DNA from: Gymnothorax reevesii
Lineage: Eukaryota; Chordata; Actinopteri; Anguilliformes; Muraenidae
Length of the DNA stretch: 64,000 nucleotides
Direction of reading: 5' to 3'
NCBI GenBank assembly: GCA_029721435.1
Contig: CM056581.1
Location: 73,890,712-73,954,711 of the forward strand
Shown here piece after piece: positions 1-11,078 of the stretch. The notes beneath the pieces were generated by a model, which saw only the letters and a program-made list of their open reading frames with translations, was not told the origin of the DNA and made no database searches. Every line of letters begins with the position of its first letter. Position 1 is the stretch's first letter. Position numbers and translations under genes: made by a program.

Positions 1-1516
1 ATTGCAGAAGCATACTTTCACACTGAAAATTGTAGAAAAATGTAACCTTCATCTCAAGTGAATTTTAAGGGGGAAAAAAATCCCTGACTAAGAAATAATT
101 ATTTTTCATAAAATCACCTGTCCCACAATTATTGGCATCCCTAACAATTCCTGGGAATTAAATGTAATTGAAGTATTTCTGTCATTTCTACGGTAGTTTA
201 CGAAGTTGATCACGGTATCTAGGAACATTCAACTAGTAATTCATCACTACCTGTTTACCTGGGGTATAAATATGATGTGACAGAGAGGCCATTTCTCCTA
301 TCCTCTCTTCAACATGGGAAAGATAAAGGAACACACATACATGTAAGGCAGATGTGTGTCAACCTTTACAAGTCCGGCAATGGCTACAAGAAAATAGCCA
401 CTCACCTGCACCTGCCCATATCTACTGTCAGAGGAATTATTAAGAAATTTGAAACAACTGGAATAGTGGTAAACAAGCCTGGACGAGGACGCAATGTTAT
501 TTTGCCACCACGCACAGTGAAGAAGATGGTAAGAGAAATAAAAAGTTCTCCAAAGCTCACTGTTAAAGAATTGCAACAAGTAGTAGCATCTTGGGGTCAC
601 AAAGTCTCCAAAACAACCATCAGGCAATATCTACATGCCAACAAGCTGTTTGGGAGGCATGCACGGAAAAAACCTTTTCTCACTTACAATCATAAACGCA
701 AACGTCTGGAGTTTGCTAAGCGGTACTAGGACTTCAGCTGGGACCGTGTACTTTGGTCAGATGAGACCAACATAGAGTTTTTTGGCAACAAACACTCTAA
801 GTGGGTCTGGCGGGACACATAAGATGAGTATGAAGAAAAGCACCTCATGCCCACTGTGAAATATGGGGGAGGATCGGTGATGCTGTGGGCCTGTTTCTCT
901 TCCAGAGGCCCTGGGAACCTTGTTAGGGTGCATGGCATCATGAACGCTTTGAAATACCAGGACATTTTAAATCAAAATATGGTGGCCTCTGCCCGAAAGC
1001 TGAAGATGGGTCGTCACTGGGTCTTTCAGAAAGATAATGACCCTAAACGTGGCCAAATCTACACAGAAATGGTTCACCAGACACAGAATCAAGCTCCTCC
1101 CATTGCCGTCTCAGTCCCCAGACCTCAACCCCACTGAAAACCTGTGGAGTGAGCTGAAGAGGAGAGTGCAGAGGAGAGGACCCAGGTCGCTGGATGATTT
1201 AGAGAGATTGTGCAAAGAGGAATGGTCGAAGATCCCTCTTCCTGTATTCTCCCATCTTGTGAAACATTATAGGAGAAGCTTAGGTGCTGTTTTGTTGGGA
1301 AAAGGGGGTTGTACAAAGTATCAACATCAGAGATGCTAATAATTGTGGCACACATGATTTGATGTTAAATCCCACATTAAGAAATAATTATTTTTCTCCC
1401 ACTGATTCAGTTTTTTTCTAAATAATATAGGACCACTTATTGTGAAAAAAAAACTGAATTTATTAGAAGCTAAAGAATACATCTTAAGCAGGGGTGCCTA
1501 ATTATGGAGGGCGCTG
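1..1516 (+). mobile_element. Tc1/mariner-like DNA transposon, left end outside window
   Basis: A decayed Tc1-like transposon with a transposase remnant (277-1339) between inverted non-coding flanks. The block near 86-148 (AAATAATTATTT, then CACAATTATTGGCATC) recurs inverted near 1325-1400 (GATGCTAATAATTGTG, then AAATAATTATTT). The right end reads GGGTGCCTAATTATGGAGGG and runs to GCGCTG followed by TA at 1517-1518, the dinucleotide Tc1 elements duplicate. The matching left terminus is absent, so the element starts before base 1. The extent is inferred from the inverted repeats and the transposase; the superfamily is sure, the family name is not given. Confidence 0.88.
277..1339 (+). pseudogene. 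Tc1-like DDE transposase, inactivated
   Basis: Transposase that would cut and paste the surrounding element. The first 150 codons (277-729) hold the paired-like helix-turn-helix DNA-binding region, including an AT-hook-like GRGRN segment and the basic stretch before KRLEFAK. The catalytic domain follows: LWSDE (first Asp) near 752, QKDNDPK (second Asp) near 1028, and SPDLNPTENLWSELK (Glu) near 1112, which is the DD34E arrangement of Tc1 elements. It is dead. TAG at 727-729 and TAA at 820-822 interrupt the frame, and a small deletion between 1036 and 1060, where the family usually reads DPKHTAKST, moves the last third into another frame. Related fish transposases are about 340 aa. Confidence 0.92.
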
Positions 1517-1518
1517 TA

Positions 1519-3560
1519 GTTTTCCATATGTGATACAGTAAGTTTATTCATAAGATCATACAAGAACACTGAAATGCTTCTGGACAGCACTACAGTCCAT
1601 AAAATTCCCTTTGAGAATCTCATTGAATAACAAATGTGGTAAAATGAACTGCATGGGACACTTTTCCGAACTGTTAACATTTAAAAGCAGTTTCTACGCA
1701 TCCTAAGGATTCTCTAGTATTAGAGTGTATAACAAGTAAAGAGCCACATTAAATCTTTTATTATTACTAAAAAAAAAAAAATAAAAACAAGATGTGTTTG
1801 TGCAACACTGATGCCTCCGCGGCCCATGTTAAAGTTTTTGTAACCAAGCGTCATGCTCCAAGGTCAAGGTCAAAAGTCATGACCCCATCTGAAACCGACA
1901 GGTGAAACTTTGTTTACGGGGGCATAAAAAACCCTTGCGGATTTTCAAGTTATAAAGCTTTGGGTTGGCTATTTTTCCTCTTTTTTTCTGGGGGGGGGGG
2001 GTACTTACAAGGATAAAAGTTATACATGATGCAGAATTCTTGGTGTGTCCACCCTGGATTTTCTCCTTGCTAGAGTACCCACCCCGGAATTCCAGAGTCT
2101 CAGAAGGGGGGACGGTACAGATTTTTTTGTGATGCCCAATGTTTACTGACCTTTACTAAAAGTTGATTATTTCGCTGGGGTGCGGGCCACTTGCTCTTTC
2201 CAAAATTGTGGTATCTCTGGGGTATTGCCTGTGCATCTTGGCCACGACCCCTTAACGATCTTGCAAATTCCCCTTCCCCCAAATAATTCTAATCCCATAC
2301 AAGTAAACATTTGTGTAGCTTAGTTCTGGTCGGTAATGTAATATAGCTTTTAGCTTTGGGATCCCCTTTCAAAAATTTCTGGATCCACCTGTACCAACGC
2401 AAAGAGTAATGAATAATAAATTTCAAAACATAGCTGCATGCATTTATTATACATCGAAAATTTCACCTAAAATTCTAAATTCCTTTTCTTGTCGGACACT
2501 TGCCTTTGTTAAATTGCAACTGTATTTTTAAATTCCTAACATTTCTTATGAGAACAGTTATTTCTAGCATGTTCCTTGGAGTTCACATGGCTATAAAGGC
2601 CCCAAAAAGATGCTGTCGACTTGAACATCTATAGTGCGTATCATCTCGGTAAAATAGCCACAAACAATGCCTCCATCAACGAGTGGGACAAAAGAAGGCA
2701 GGCGGCAGTCGATTCCAGTTGCGGAAATCAAATTTAAAATCGAAGTTCTCATATAAAAATCCACTGCAAGTTTGATTTATGTGGTAGGCATCCACAAAGA
2801 TAGGATTTGACAACTCGAAAACCTTGAAGTTTGATGTCTTGGACGATGTTTAGAGATGCCAAGGCTTACGTCCTATGCGTGTTTCTCCTCTTAGTGATAT
2901 TCACGTCTTTGTGCCGTAGTCAGCAATTATTCAATCAAAGCACACCGAGGAAATTCACTCTCGGAATTTAAGTCATGGTGCATCAAGTTAATCAGTTTCA
3001 CGTGCATTACGGTGGATTTCCCCACTAATGACGCGGAAATCGATTATGACACAGGAATTATCAGGCTTGTCTTTACTGGGGGATTAAAAGCAATGGAACT
3101 GCATAAAACGTTTCAAACGGTCTTATTTCATTAAAACAATTTAAACGATCATAAAACACATGCGTTGTTTCTAATCCCTGAGTAGAGAGAAGCACGGGAA
3201 GTCCGGAGTCATAATCGCTTTCCAATGTTACTTGTGATGAGGCGGACTACGGTGAATAAGCCTAACAATGCGTAAGACCTACTCCGAATATACCAGTTCA
3301 TTGAAATCACGTGGTTTGCATTTTAATGAGGTCCTTTTGAGCTCTGTGAACGAGTGCTTACCCGCCGAGATGGCTGTGGCGGCGGTAGTAGGGGGAGGTG
3401 TCACTTATTCATCAAGACTCGTGACAATTTCGTCGATAAGTCTTCGCTGCAGTTGCGCAGAAAGCTCGCCAGCTGCAACCTGGTTCACTTTCTGTGCAGT
3501 GGTAATTTGTCTGACCGGCACACAGTGCGCACACGTTACCGAAACCTCATGGGCAGGTTT
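1519..3560. other. No gene recognised between Tc1 and Gmr1 copy 1
   Basis: No reading frame with a recognisable domain. There is an A-run at 1769-1781 and a G-run at 1991-2000. A tandem nuclear-receptor half-site cluster (CCAAGGTCAAGGTCAAAAGT) starts at 1859. It matches the TCAAGGTCA extended half-site bound by NR5A and ERR receptors, but nothing shows it is used. An uncharacterised C/T-rich stretch lies at 1960-2300. The short frame at 3268-3588 overlaps the start of the LTR and has no domain. Confidence 0.6.
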
Positions 3561-3564
3561 CCAG

Positions 3565-4043
3565 TGTAATGTGAATATAGGCCACTAGATGGCAGTATTT
3601 ACCTTTTTTTTGTTAAGCTCAGACTGGAGTCATGTTTAGACATGTCCTGGACATGTCTGGGGCAAGTCTCAGAAAATTAAAAAAAAGAGGTCTAAATGTG
3701 GGTGGGGTCTGCAAAGGAGTATATAAGGAAAAGAATTCAGACAGTAAAGTAGTAGGAGAAATTGCAAGAAGAAGGATACGTGTGACCAGACCTGTCATTT
3801 CTGTTCAAGACCTGTTAAGTTTCTTTTGTGGATTTTTCTCACCCAGGACATCACCAAGCCACCAAAACCAAGGGACTGTAAATATTTGTTGTTTTTTTTA
3901 TATATCAATCTTGGTCAATAGATTAGTTCATTAGTTGGTTGTTATTGTCTTTGTTAATTAAATGTGGTTAGGTTTTTAAAACTGTGTCTGTCATCCCTTG
4001 CTGTTGCTGTGTTGTAATGTGATAACAAATTGGGGCCATAACA
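3565..4043 (+). repeat. 5' LTR of Gmr1-like copy 1
   Basis: 479-bp long terminal repeat, starting TGTAATGTGAATATAGG and ending GGGGCCATAACA (TG...CA type). U3 starts with CCACTAGATGGCAG at 3582-3595, which fits the CTCF core, and contains an ACATGTCCNGGACATGTC palindrome near 3640. A TATA box lies at 3720-3726. The second half is poor in recognisable signals; ATTAAA near 3958 is the only polyadenylation-like hexamer I noticed. It matches 11079-11557 nearly base for base. Confidence 0.95.
3720..3726 (+). promoter_or_regulatory. Probable LTR TATA box
   Basis: TATATAA, preceded by GCAAAGGAG, in the middle of the 5' LTR, where U3 should end. The same box is in the 3' LTR at 11234-11240 and on the minus strand in both LTRs of copy 2. 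Its place fits a Pol II promoter that starts transcription some 25-30 bp downstream; the start itself cannot be seen. Confidence 0.7.
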
Positions 4044-4046
4044 AAT

Positions 4047-4064
4047 TGGGGGCTCGTCCGGGAT
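4047..4064 (+). promoter_or_regulatory. Primer-binding site, tRNA-Pro
   Basis: TGGGGGCTCGTCCGGGAT, three bases after the LTR end, is an exact 18-nt complement of the 3' end of vertebrate tRNA-Pro including CCA. It would prime minus-strand DNA synthesis. The same 18-mer is the classical primer site of murine gammaretroviruses, but here the downstream genes are gypsy-type. Copy 2 has a 3-nt insertion in the same site. Confidence 0.93.
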
Positions 4065-4216
4065 AGACCATTGTGAGAGTCATTAATTGAAAATCTAACA
4101 TTTCAAATTGTAAAATTGATTTTTTTAGTTGAATACATATATATTGACAACAGCAATGGATGATTTCTTGGCATCACCAACCGTAGGGGTTTTGAAGTCT
4201 TTTAAAAAGACAACTG

Positions 4217-5133
4217 TTGGAAATATGCAGACATTTGGAGCTGACAGAGGTAAAACCAGCCATGCGAAAAGCAAGACTGGCTAGAGAGATAGTTGAATAT
4301 TACATTGATGAAAATGTGTTTGCACCAGGAGATCTGGAACAGTTTCCAGTGGAAAATCCAAATATAGAAATGGAACTTAAATTAAAAATGCTAGAGATTG
4401 AAAGGGAGGAAAAAGAAAAACAAAGAGAATTTGAAAGGGAAGAAAAAGAAAAACAAAGGCAGTTTGAGTTAGCAAAATTAGCAAGAGAAGAGATTAAAAG
4501 GGAGGAAAGAGAAAAACAAAGAGAATTTGAGAGGGAAGAAAAAGAAAAACAAAGAGAATTTGAGAGAGAGAAAGAGGAAAGAGCAGAAAGAGAGAGACAG
4601 AGACAGAGAGATTTTGAATTAGAGAAATTCGATAGAGAAGAAAGACTCCAAATGGAGCAACTAAAAATTAAAATTGAAACTAAAAATAAATTTTGTGCCA
4701 GTCAGGAGGTAAAACTGGTGCCTCCATTTTCGGAAAAGGACGTTGACAACTATTTCCAGTGTTTTGAAAAGGTAGCAAAGAGTTGCCAGTGGCCAAAGGA
4801 ACACTGGCCTCTGATGTTGCAAACTGTCCTCAAGGGTAAAGCTCAACAAGTCTATTCGGCTTTGTCTGCAGATGATTCCTCTGATTATGAGGTTGTCAAA
4901 AAGGTTATTTTGAGAGCTTATGAGTTGGTTCCAGAGGCTTACCGACAGAAATTTAGAGGTCTGAAGAAATCTGAAAATCAGACTTATGTTGAATTTGCTA
5001 ATGAAAAGCAGGTTTGCTTTGAGCGCTGGTGTACTTCTATGGAGGTCAAGGATGATTTCAACTCACTAAAAGAGATGGTGTTAGTTGAAGAATTCAAGAA
5101 CTGTGTTAAGGATGATGTTAAGACCTACCTTAA
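4217..5133 (+). pseudogene. gag, N-terminal part (charged helix and SCAN-like capsid), copy 1
   Basis: Residues 1-45 of this open segment (RKARLAREIVEYYIDENVF) look like the end of a small helical, SAP-like domain. Residues 50-140 are a highly charged tract of imperfect repeats of the type REEKEKQREFE, which should form a long single helix or coiled coil. A capsid-like domain follows (VPPFSEKDVDNYFQCFEKVA onward). It includes VPEAYRQKFRGLKK and SLKEMVLVEEFKNCV, which resemble the SCAN domain pattern. The piggyBac-like insertion interrupts it after KTYLN. Gag would package the RNA in cytoplasmic particles. The open reading past 5133 to the stop at 5165-5167 belongs to the insertion, not to gag. 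Confidence 0.85.
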
Positions 5134-7100
5134 CCCCTTTGCGCAGAAGCCAAATCTGGCTTTTTAGGTGTTACCTGATTTAAGGCTTTATAATTTAAGA
5201 TTGCAGCTTTACAGACAGGAAAACTTTGGCTCAATTGAGTCTAGACACTTGAAGCATTTAGACTCCCATCAAATTATAGTTTATTTTTATGATTTTGTTG
5301 GAGAAAAGGGGCTGCAAACATAAAAATCTTCATGAGAATTCACCATTGAAATAGAAAAAAAAAATAATGCTGACAATTGAAAAACTGCTGGGGCCTAAAA
5401 CTATACATTTCTGGGATCATAAACTTCTTGACCACAAGTACAATTCATCTTTAACATTCCATTTTAGATTACCCGCTTGCTATGAGACAAATTAGACAGC
5501 TATCCAGGTGTCTCTCCAAAGTCTGACATCCATCAACATTTTTAACTGTCAAATCATACTTTAATCATATATTTAACACACATAAACTTTTGGGGCTTGA
5601 AATTCGGCATGAACTAATGATTTTCTGGTTGAGTTTTGCATGAATTAATCAATATCAGTGCAGTGGAACATCATTGGTCACCAGTAACCTCTCAAAACAT
5701 GCCTTTTCTCCATAATAAAGTTAAAAATATTGTCCATTTCTCTTCGAAGTACCCCAAGCATTAAATGAAGTGCAGATTTAACAGCTATAACATTCACGCA
5801 AGACCAAACATGATATGAATAAAAAGCTAACCGCTCTCACATCCGAGCTCATAACCTTACACCTTATAAGGGTGAAAACTCACTAACTCAGTAATATCTG
5901 AATTCTGAAATACACCTTATTTTAACAGAACAGAAATTTCACTTTCAGGAAAAAAATACAACGACATATGCCTCCATATTCATCAGAGTGGTGTAATGAA
6001 CGTACCGAGGGATCTACCGACCTGCGTGGGATGTATGCATTTGGAGAAACGAAAACCTCGGCATTCGATGTCTTTAAACGCGGTATAGATTCTACAGCAA
6101 AAAGCCAAATTAAGCAAAATGCAAACAGAGTAGAAGTATAACCTGTTTTCTTTATTGATGCCCTCCTCCAGAGACAGATGTATCGGGTAGAAGGAACGTT
6201 CCAGTTCTGTTTCATTCGGAATAATTCCCGTTGACCGCGTCCATACAACATTTAAATCTCGTAAATGAAACTGAGCACTTCAGAACGGTCTCGAGTGTCT
6301 TTATTTCTTTGATATCGCATCATTTTCAGCTGCGCAACCGCGGCCAACATTCGAAGAATACAACCGACCTTACTTTTACGCTTAGCTTTGTATCCCATTC
6401 TTATTGTCCGATCAATGTATTTCAGTTATAGAGGAAAGTTAAGACACTGGAGAATGGGATAAGAAACGAGTCTGTCAACACATCGTTACCGGGGAAGCTT
6501 CACGAGGACGTGAACTATAACTGTAGAGTTACGCAGATGAATCTGAGTATATCATTGAGTGACTGGCTATCGACACCAGTACTTCGGTGGATAGAAGGGA
6601 GCGCTGAATTTGTCGATGGAGGAATCTAAGCGTTAATCCATGGGAGGGAACTACGCATATTTTGTGTGTGATGATTGTAACTGACAGTAGAATGTGAGAG
6701 AAGCAATACTATGTCGGATTTTTTTCTTCACAAAACGTATTTTTTTAACCACTAATTGGAATACTGTTGGCTCACTGTAGCTAAAATGGTGGCTACAGAG
6801 TAGTACGTTTTTTTTCTGTCGCAAGTGATAATTTTTTAAAACTACTGGATTGATACTATGGGCAAGGATATTGAACAGTTTGCACATCAGGCTTAGCTGA
6901 GGAGTTTAATCCATGCTACTCCTGAAAAACAGGGATTGGAGGGAACTTCTCCATACTATAAATCGCGTTTCAGCTCTGCCTGCTTGTGAATATCCAATAG
7001 CTGATCCGGGGGTGCCATCTTGTGGTCGAGTACTGTAACTTAAGTGCTTACATTTGCATATCTATAGACGCGAGCGTCTACATCTGCAGAAAGGGGTTAA
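5130..7100. mobile_element. Non-autonomous piggyBac-like element nested in gag
   Basis: A 1963-bp insertion (5134-7096) with TTAA on both sides (5130-5133, 7097-7100), the exact target duplicated by piggyBac. Ends are inverted: CCCCTTTGCGCAGA on the left, TCTGCAGAAAGGGG on the right. Each terminus is followed by a small palindrome (AAGCCAAATCTGGCTT near 5147, TAGACGCGAGCGTCTA near 7066). The joined flanks restore gag codons TYLN-EKQ as in copy 2, which proves the insertion. No piggyBac transposase frame is visible; the longest frames inside are about 110 codons or less with no domain. Removing it on paper leaves the gag frame in phase. Confidence 0.92.
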
Positions 7101-7452
7101 TGAGAAGCAAGCACTGAATTTGCAATCAGCTGCCAAATTTGCAGATGAATATGTTCTCACACATAAGTCCATATTTCAGTCTAGCAGTAACAATAGATGG
7201 TCCCAATTTCAGAAAAAGGGTTATGGTGATACCCAAGATTCCTCACCCAAAGACAAAGACAAATCTGGTGATGGTGCTCAGAAATCCAGTAACAGGTCTG
7301 ATCAAAGTGTGAAAGCTGACAGTGACAAAAGTGGTCTAGTTTGCAGTTATTGCAAGAAATCTGGTCATGTTACAACTAACTGTTGGTTCCTTAAAGCTAA
7401 GAAAGAAAAAGAAAAGGATACCAAACCAAATGCCTTTGTGAAAACAAGGTAA
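7101..7452 (+). pseudogene. gag C-terminal part with zinc knuckle, copy 1
   Basis: Continues gag after the insertion: EKQALNLQSAAKFADEYVL finishes the SCAN-like capsid helix bundle. A Ser/Asp/Lys-rich linker follows, then a CCHC zinc knuckle CSYCKKSGHVTTNC (CX2CX4HX4C) at about 7342-7383, which binds the genomic RNA. The frame stops at TAA 7450-7452, where copy 2 has a leucine codon. Apparent in-frame residues before 7101 come from the piggyBac-like element. Confidence 0.9.
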
Positions 7453-8523
7453 GAAACCCCTGTCGTAGATAACCAATCTGCTAAATTGCCTGCTTCTTGT
7501 GGGGCTAAAAAGCCTAATACAGCTGACTTTGTGAGGGAGGAATTTCTTCCATTTGTGTCAGAGGGATTTGTGGCTCTGAATGAGCATACTACTCCTGTCC
7601 CCATATATATCCTAAGGGATACCGGAGCTTCTCAGTCACTTTTGTTGATGGACTCCTTGGAGTTACGTGATGAGACCGCTTCAGGGGATTTCATACTTGT
7701 ACAAGGTATTGAAGGGAGGACTGTATCTGTACCCCTGCGCTCTATATTCTTGAAGTCAGATTTAGTTACAGGACAGGTAAAGGTGGGACTTATGTCAAGT
7801 CTACCTATAAAGGGTGTTTCTCTGTTGCTAGGCAATGACCTGGCTGGGGGCAAAGTAGTTCCCCCTGTACATCTTACTTCACAGCCGAGCACTGAAGATG
7901 GGGATGAGGACCCATCTCTGTATCCTTCTTGCGCAGTGACTCGTGCTATGGCCAAGAAGGCTAAAGAAGAAGATGTTGTGGTGCCGTCTAGCACATTGAA
8001 TAGTCAGGACTCAGGTGGTTCGCCTTATGACTCTGATTGGCCTACTATGGTTTCTCCGTTTGAGGACTTATCAGATACTTTTATCAGTTCTCTATTCAGC
8101 CAGCCGGATGGGTCTGGTGATTCTGATGTGTCTGGAGACTTGTCTCTGTCCAGAAAGCGGTTGATTGAGGAGCAAACTAATGATCCTGAAATTTGTGTAC
8201 TAAAGAGGAGAGCCCTTCCTGATAAAGAAATAGACGCAGTTCCAGTTGGGTATTATCTCAAGGATGGTGTTTTGATGCGGAAGTGGCGCCCTCCTGATAT
8301 CCCTGCCAATGCAGATTGGGCAGTGGTCAGGCAAATTGTTGTTCCGAAGGTCTATAGGAATGAGATCTTAACAATGGCTCATAGTTTACCTTTAGGAGGT
8401 CATCTTGGTGTTAACAAGACTGTTGATAAGATCATGAAACACTTCTTTTGGCCTGGGCTTCGGAAAGACGTTTCCAACTTTTGCAAAACCTGTCACACTT
8501 GTCAGGTAGTTGGAAAACACTAG
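7453..8523 (+). pseudogene. Protease and integrase zinc-finger region, copy 1
   Basis: Same frame as the preceding gag part, reopened after the TAA. An aspartic protease active site, LRDTGASQS, lies at about 7612-7638 and a second LLLGNDLAGG motif at about 7825-7854, as in retroviral-type proteases. After an acidic linker comes the integrase N-terminal HHCC finger: HSLPLGGHLG with two His, and CKTCHTCQ with the Cys pair. The frame ends at TAG 8521-8523, where copy 2 has CAG. Confidence 0.9.
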
Positions 8524-10947
8524 TTAGACCCACCTGTAGCTCCATTGCAGCCTATCCCAGCATTTGGGGAGCCATTCTCTAGGGTCATTGTTGATTGCGT
8601 GGGTCCATTACCCAAGACTAGATCTGGAAATCAGTACTTGCTGACAATCATGTGTGCATCTACCAGATTCCCTGAAGCCATACCTCTACGCAACATCAAG
8701 GCAACTGCAATCTCAAAGGCTTTGATAAAGTTCTTCACGTTGTTTAGCCTTCCCAGGGAAATTCAGTCAGACCAAGGTAGCAATTTCACTTCTGGTTTGT
8801 TTCTGCAGGTTGTGTATGAACTAGGTGCAAAGCAGATTCTTTCTAGTGCCTATCATCCAGAAAGTCAGGGTGCCTTAGAGCGGTTTCATTCCACTCTCAA
8901 GACAATGATGAGGACTTATTGTTATGACCATGAGAAAGACTGGGATGAAGGGGTTCATTTGCTGTTGTTTGCAGCTAGAGAAGCAGTGCAGGAGTCTAAT
9001 GGATTCAGTCCATTTGAGCTAGTGTTTGGTCATGAAGTGAGAGGACCTTTGCTATTATTGAGTGAACAATGGCAAGAGAAAGAGCCGCATATCAGTCTGT
9101 TTGACTATGTTAGCAAGTTCAAGGAAAGATTGTGTGCAGCTTGTGACCTTGCCAAAGAGAACTTGAAATCAAGTCAGGGAAAAATGAAAACTTGGTATGA
9201 TCATAAGGCTAGAAGCCGTGAGTTTAAACCAGGAGAAAAGGTCCTTGTGTTGTTTCCCTTGCAGTCCAATCCATTGCAGGCTAGATTTCATGGTCCTTAT
9301 GAAATTCTGACAAAACTCAATGATCTCAATTACATTGTGAAAACTCCAGATCGGAGAAAACCAAAACAATTGAGTCATATTAACATGTTAAAGCCTTATC
9401 ATGACAGAAAAGCTAGGGTTGCAGCTGTCACTTCAGATTCTCCAATGGTCGAAACGTGTGAAGATGAGGGGGAGTTTCAAGATGATGAACCAAGAATTAA
9501 AGCTGAAGTTCTTTCATGTAAATTGTCAAACACTGAAGTGTTGCAAAATCTTGATGTAAAACTCCAGCACTTAGAACCCTCACAGAGAGATCAGTTTGAA
9601 AGGTTGATCAAGAAATATGAGGATTTGTTTCCTGATGTTCCAAAGAGAGTTACTATAGCCTCTCATGATGTAGATGTTGGTGATGCCAAACCAATAAAAC
9701 AGCATCCATACCGGATGAATCCTGAAAAGAGAAAGATTGCTGAGAAAGAGGTTGAGTACATGTTAAAACATGATATTATCAGACCCTCCAACTCCGATTG
9801 GAGTTCACCCTGTGTGCTAGTTCCAAAACCTGATGGAAGTACTAGATTCTGTACAGATTATCGCAAAGTCAATGCTGTAACTAGAACTGATGTGTTTCCA
9901 ATACCTAGGATTGATGATTGTATTGATAGCGTAGGGCAAGCAAAGTTTCTGACCAAGATTGATTTATTGAAGGGTTATTGGTGTGTGCCTTTAACTGAGA
10001 GGGCCAAGAGCATCTCTGCTTTTGCCACACCATCTGGATTGTACCAGTATGAAGTCCTACCCTTTGGCATGAAAAATGCCCCAGCCACGTTCCAAAGGAT
10101 GATACAGTCTACAATCGCCGGATTGCCACACACGGGTGCGTACATCGATGACCTGATCACATGGAGTGACTCCTGGGAAGAACATCTAAAAGATGTAGAG
10201 ACGTTGTTCCAGCGCCTGACCCAGGCTAACCTGACTGTTAACCTGAGCAAGAGTGACTTTGGTTGTGCTACTGTCACCTATCTTGGCTACGTCATAGGCC
10301 AGGGTAAGGTGGCACCCATAAATGCTAAAGTCCAAGCCATCATGGACTTTCCAGTTCCTGACAACAACAAAGCTTTGCGCCGCTTCCTTGGAATGATCGG
10401 GTACTACCGCAGGTTCTGCAAGAACTTTGCTGAGATTGCTCTCAGTCTAACTAACCAACTGAAGAAAGGCGTAAAGTTCACCTGGGATGATGCATGCCAG
10501 AGAGCCTTCGATCACCTGAAGTCTCTGCTGTGTCACTTCCCCGTGCTCAAATCTCCTGACTTCAACAAACCGTTCTCCATCGCGGTCCATGCTAGCGACC
10601 AAGCTTGTGGATCTGTGCTCCTACAGAGAAGTGACTCTGATGACATTGAGCATCCCGTGGCATACTTCTCCAGGAAGTTCAATCGCCACCAAAGGAACTA
10701 TTCCACAATAGAGAAGGAACTGTTGGCTCTGGTCCTTTCTTTACAACACTTTGAGGTTTATGTTTGTACAGGACAAAAGCCAATGATTGTGTACACTGAC
10801 CACAATCCGTTAATGTTTTTGAGTAAGATGAAAAACAAGAATCGGAGATTGTTGAATTGGAGTTTGATTTTACAGGAGTTTGACTTGGAAATTAAGCACG
10901 TGAAGGGTACAGACAATGTAATTGCTGATTGCTTATCCCGTGTTTGA
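8524..10947 (+). pseudogene. Integrase core, GPY/F module, RT and RNase H, copy 1
   Basis: An open stretch of about 807 codons. The integrase core has VIVDCVG (Asp), IQSDQGSNF (Asp) and GALERFHSTL (Glu) in DD35E spacing, then the GPY/F module FHGPYEIL. Reverse transcriptase follows: PDGSTRFCTDYRKVN, TKIDLLKGYW and the YIDD box at about 10141-10152. RNase H ends the protein with VHASDQACG, EKELLAL, VYTDHNPL and DNVIADCLSR. The first catalytic residue of RNase H, normally Asp, is His here and in copy 2. No chromodomain and no env frame follow. Translation could not reach this part because of the upstream breaks. Confidence 0.93.
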
Positions 10948-11078
10948 ATGTGTATATATATCATGTGTTTGAATATTGTATGATATGTATATATAGACAA
11001 GTGTTCACTTAACCATTTTGTATTGAAAAGAAAAATTTTGCCTTTATGAGTCAAAATTTTTCCCTTTTGGAATGGAGG

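Larger units (their letters stand above)
4156..10947 (+). pseudogene. gag-pol polyprotein of Gmr1-like copy 1, broken at four points
   Basis: One polyprotein frame encoding gag, protease, integrase, RT and RNase H, compared codon by codon with copy 2. The ATG at 4156 opens a short N-terminal region (MDDFLASPTVGVLKSF). A 2-bp deletion near 4210-4214 then shifts the frame. Gag resumes at 4217 and is split at 5133 by a 1963-bp piggyBac-like insertion plus its duplicated TTAA. A nonsense TAA sits at 7450-7452, just after the zinc knuckle, and a TAG at 8521-8523 just after the integrase zinc finger. The region 8524-10947 is open to its natural stop. Copy 2 has sense codons at both stop positions, so both are mutations of this copy. 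Confidence 0.95.

Noticed and set aside
5134..5167. Natural gag C-terminus after KTYLN
   Set aside because: Those codons are the left end of the piggyBac-like insertion; copy 2 continues with EKQAL.
7054..7100. Start of a separate gag protein at 7054
   Set aside because: The first codons are the right end of the inserted element; the gag sequence begins at 7101.
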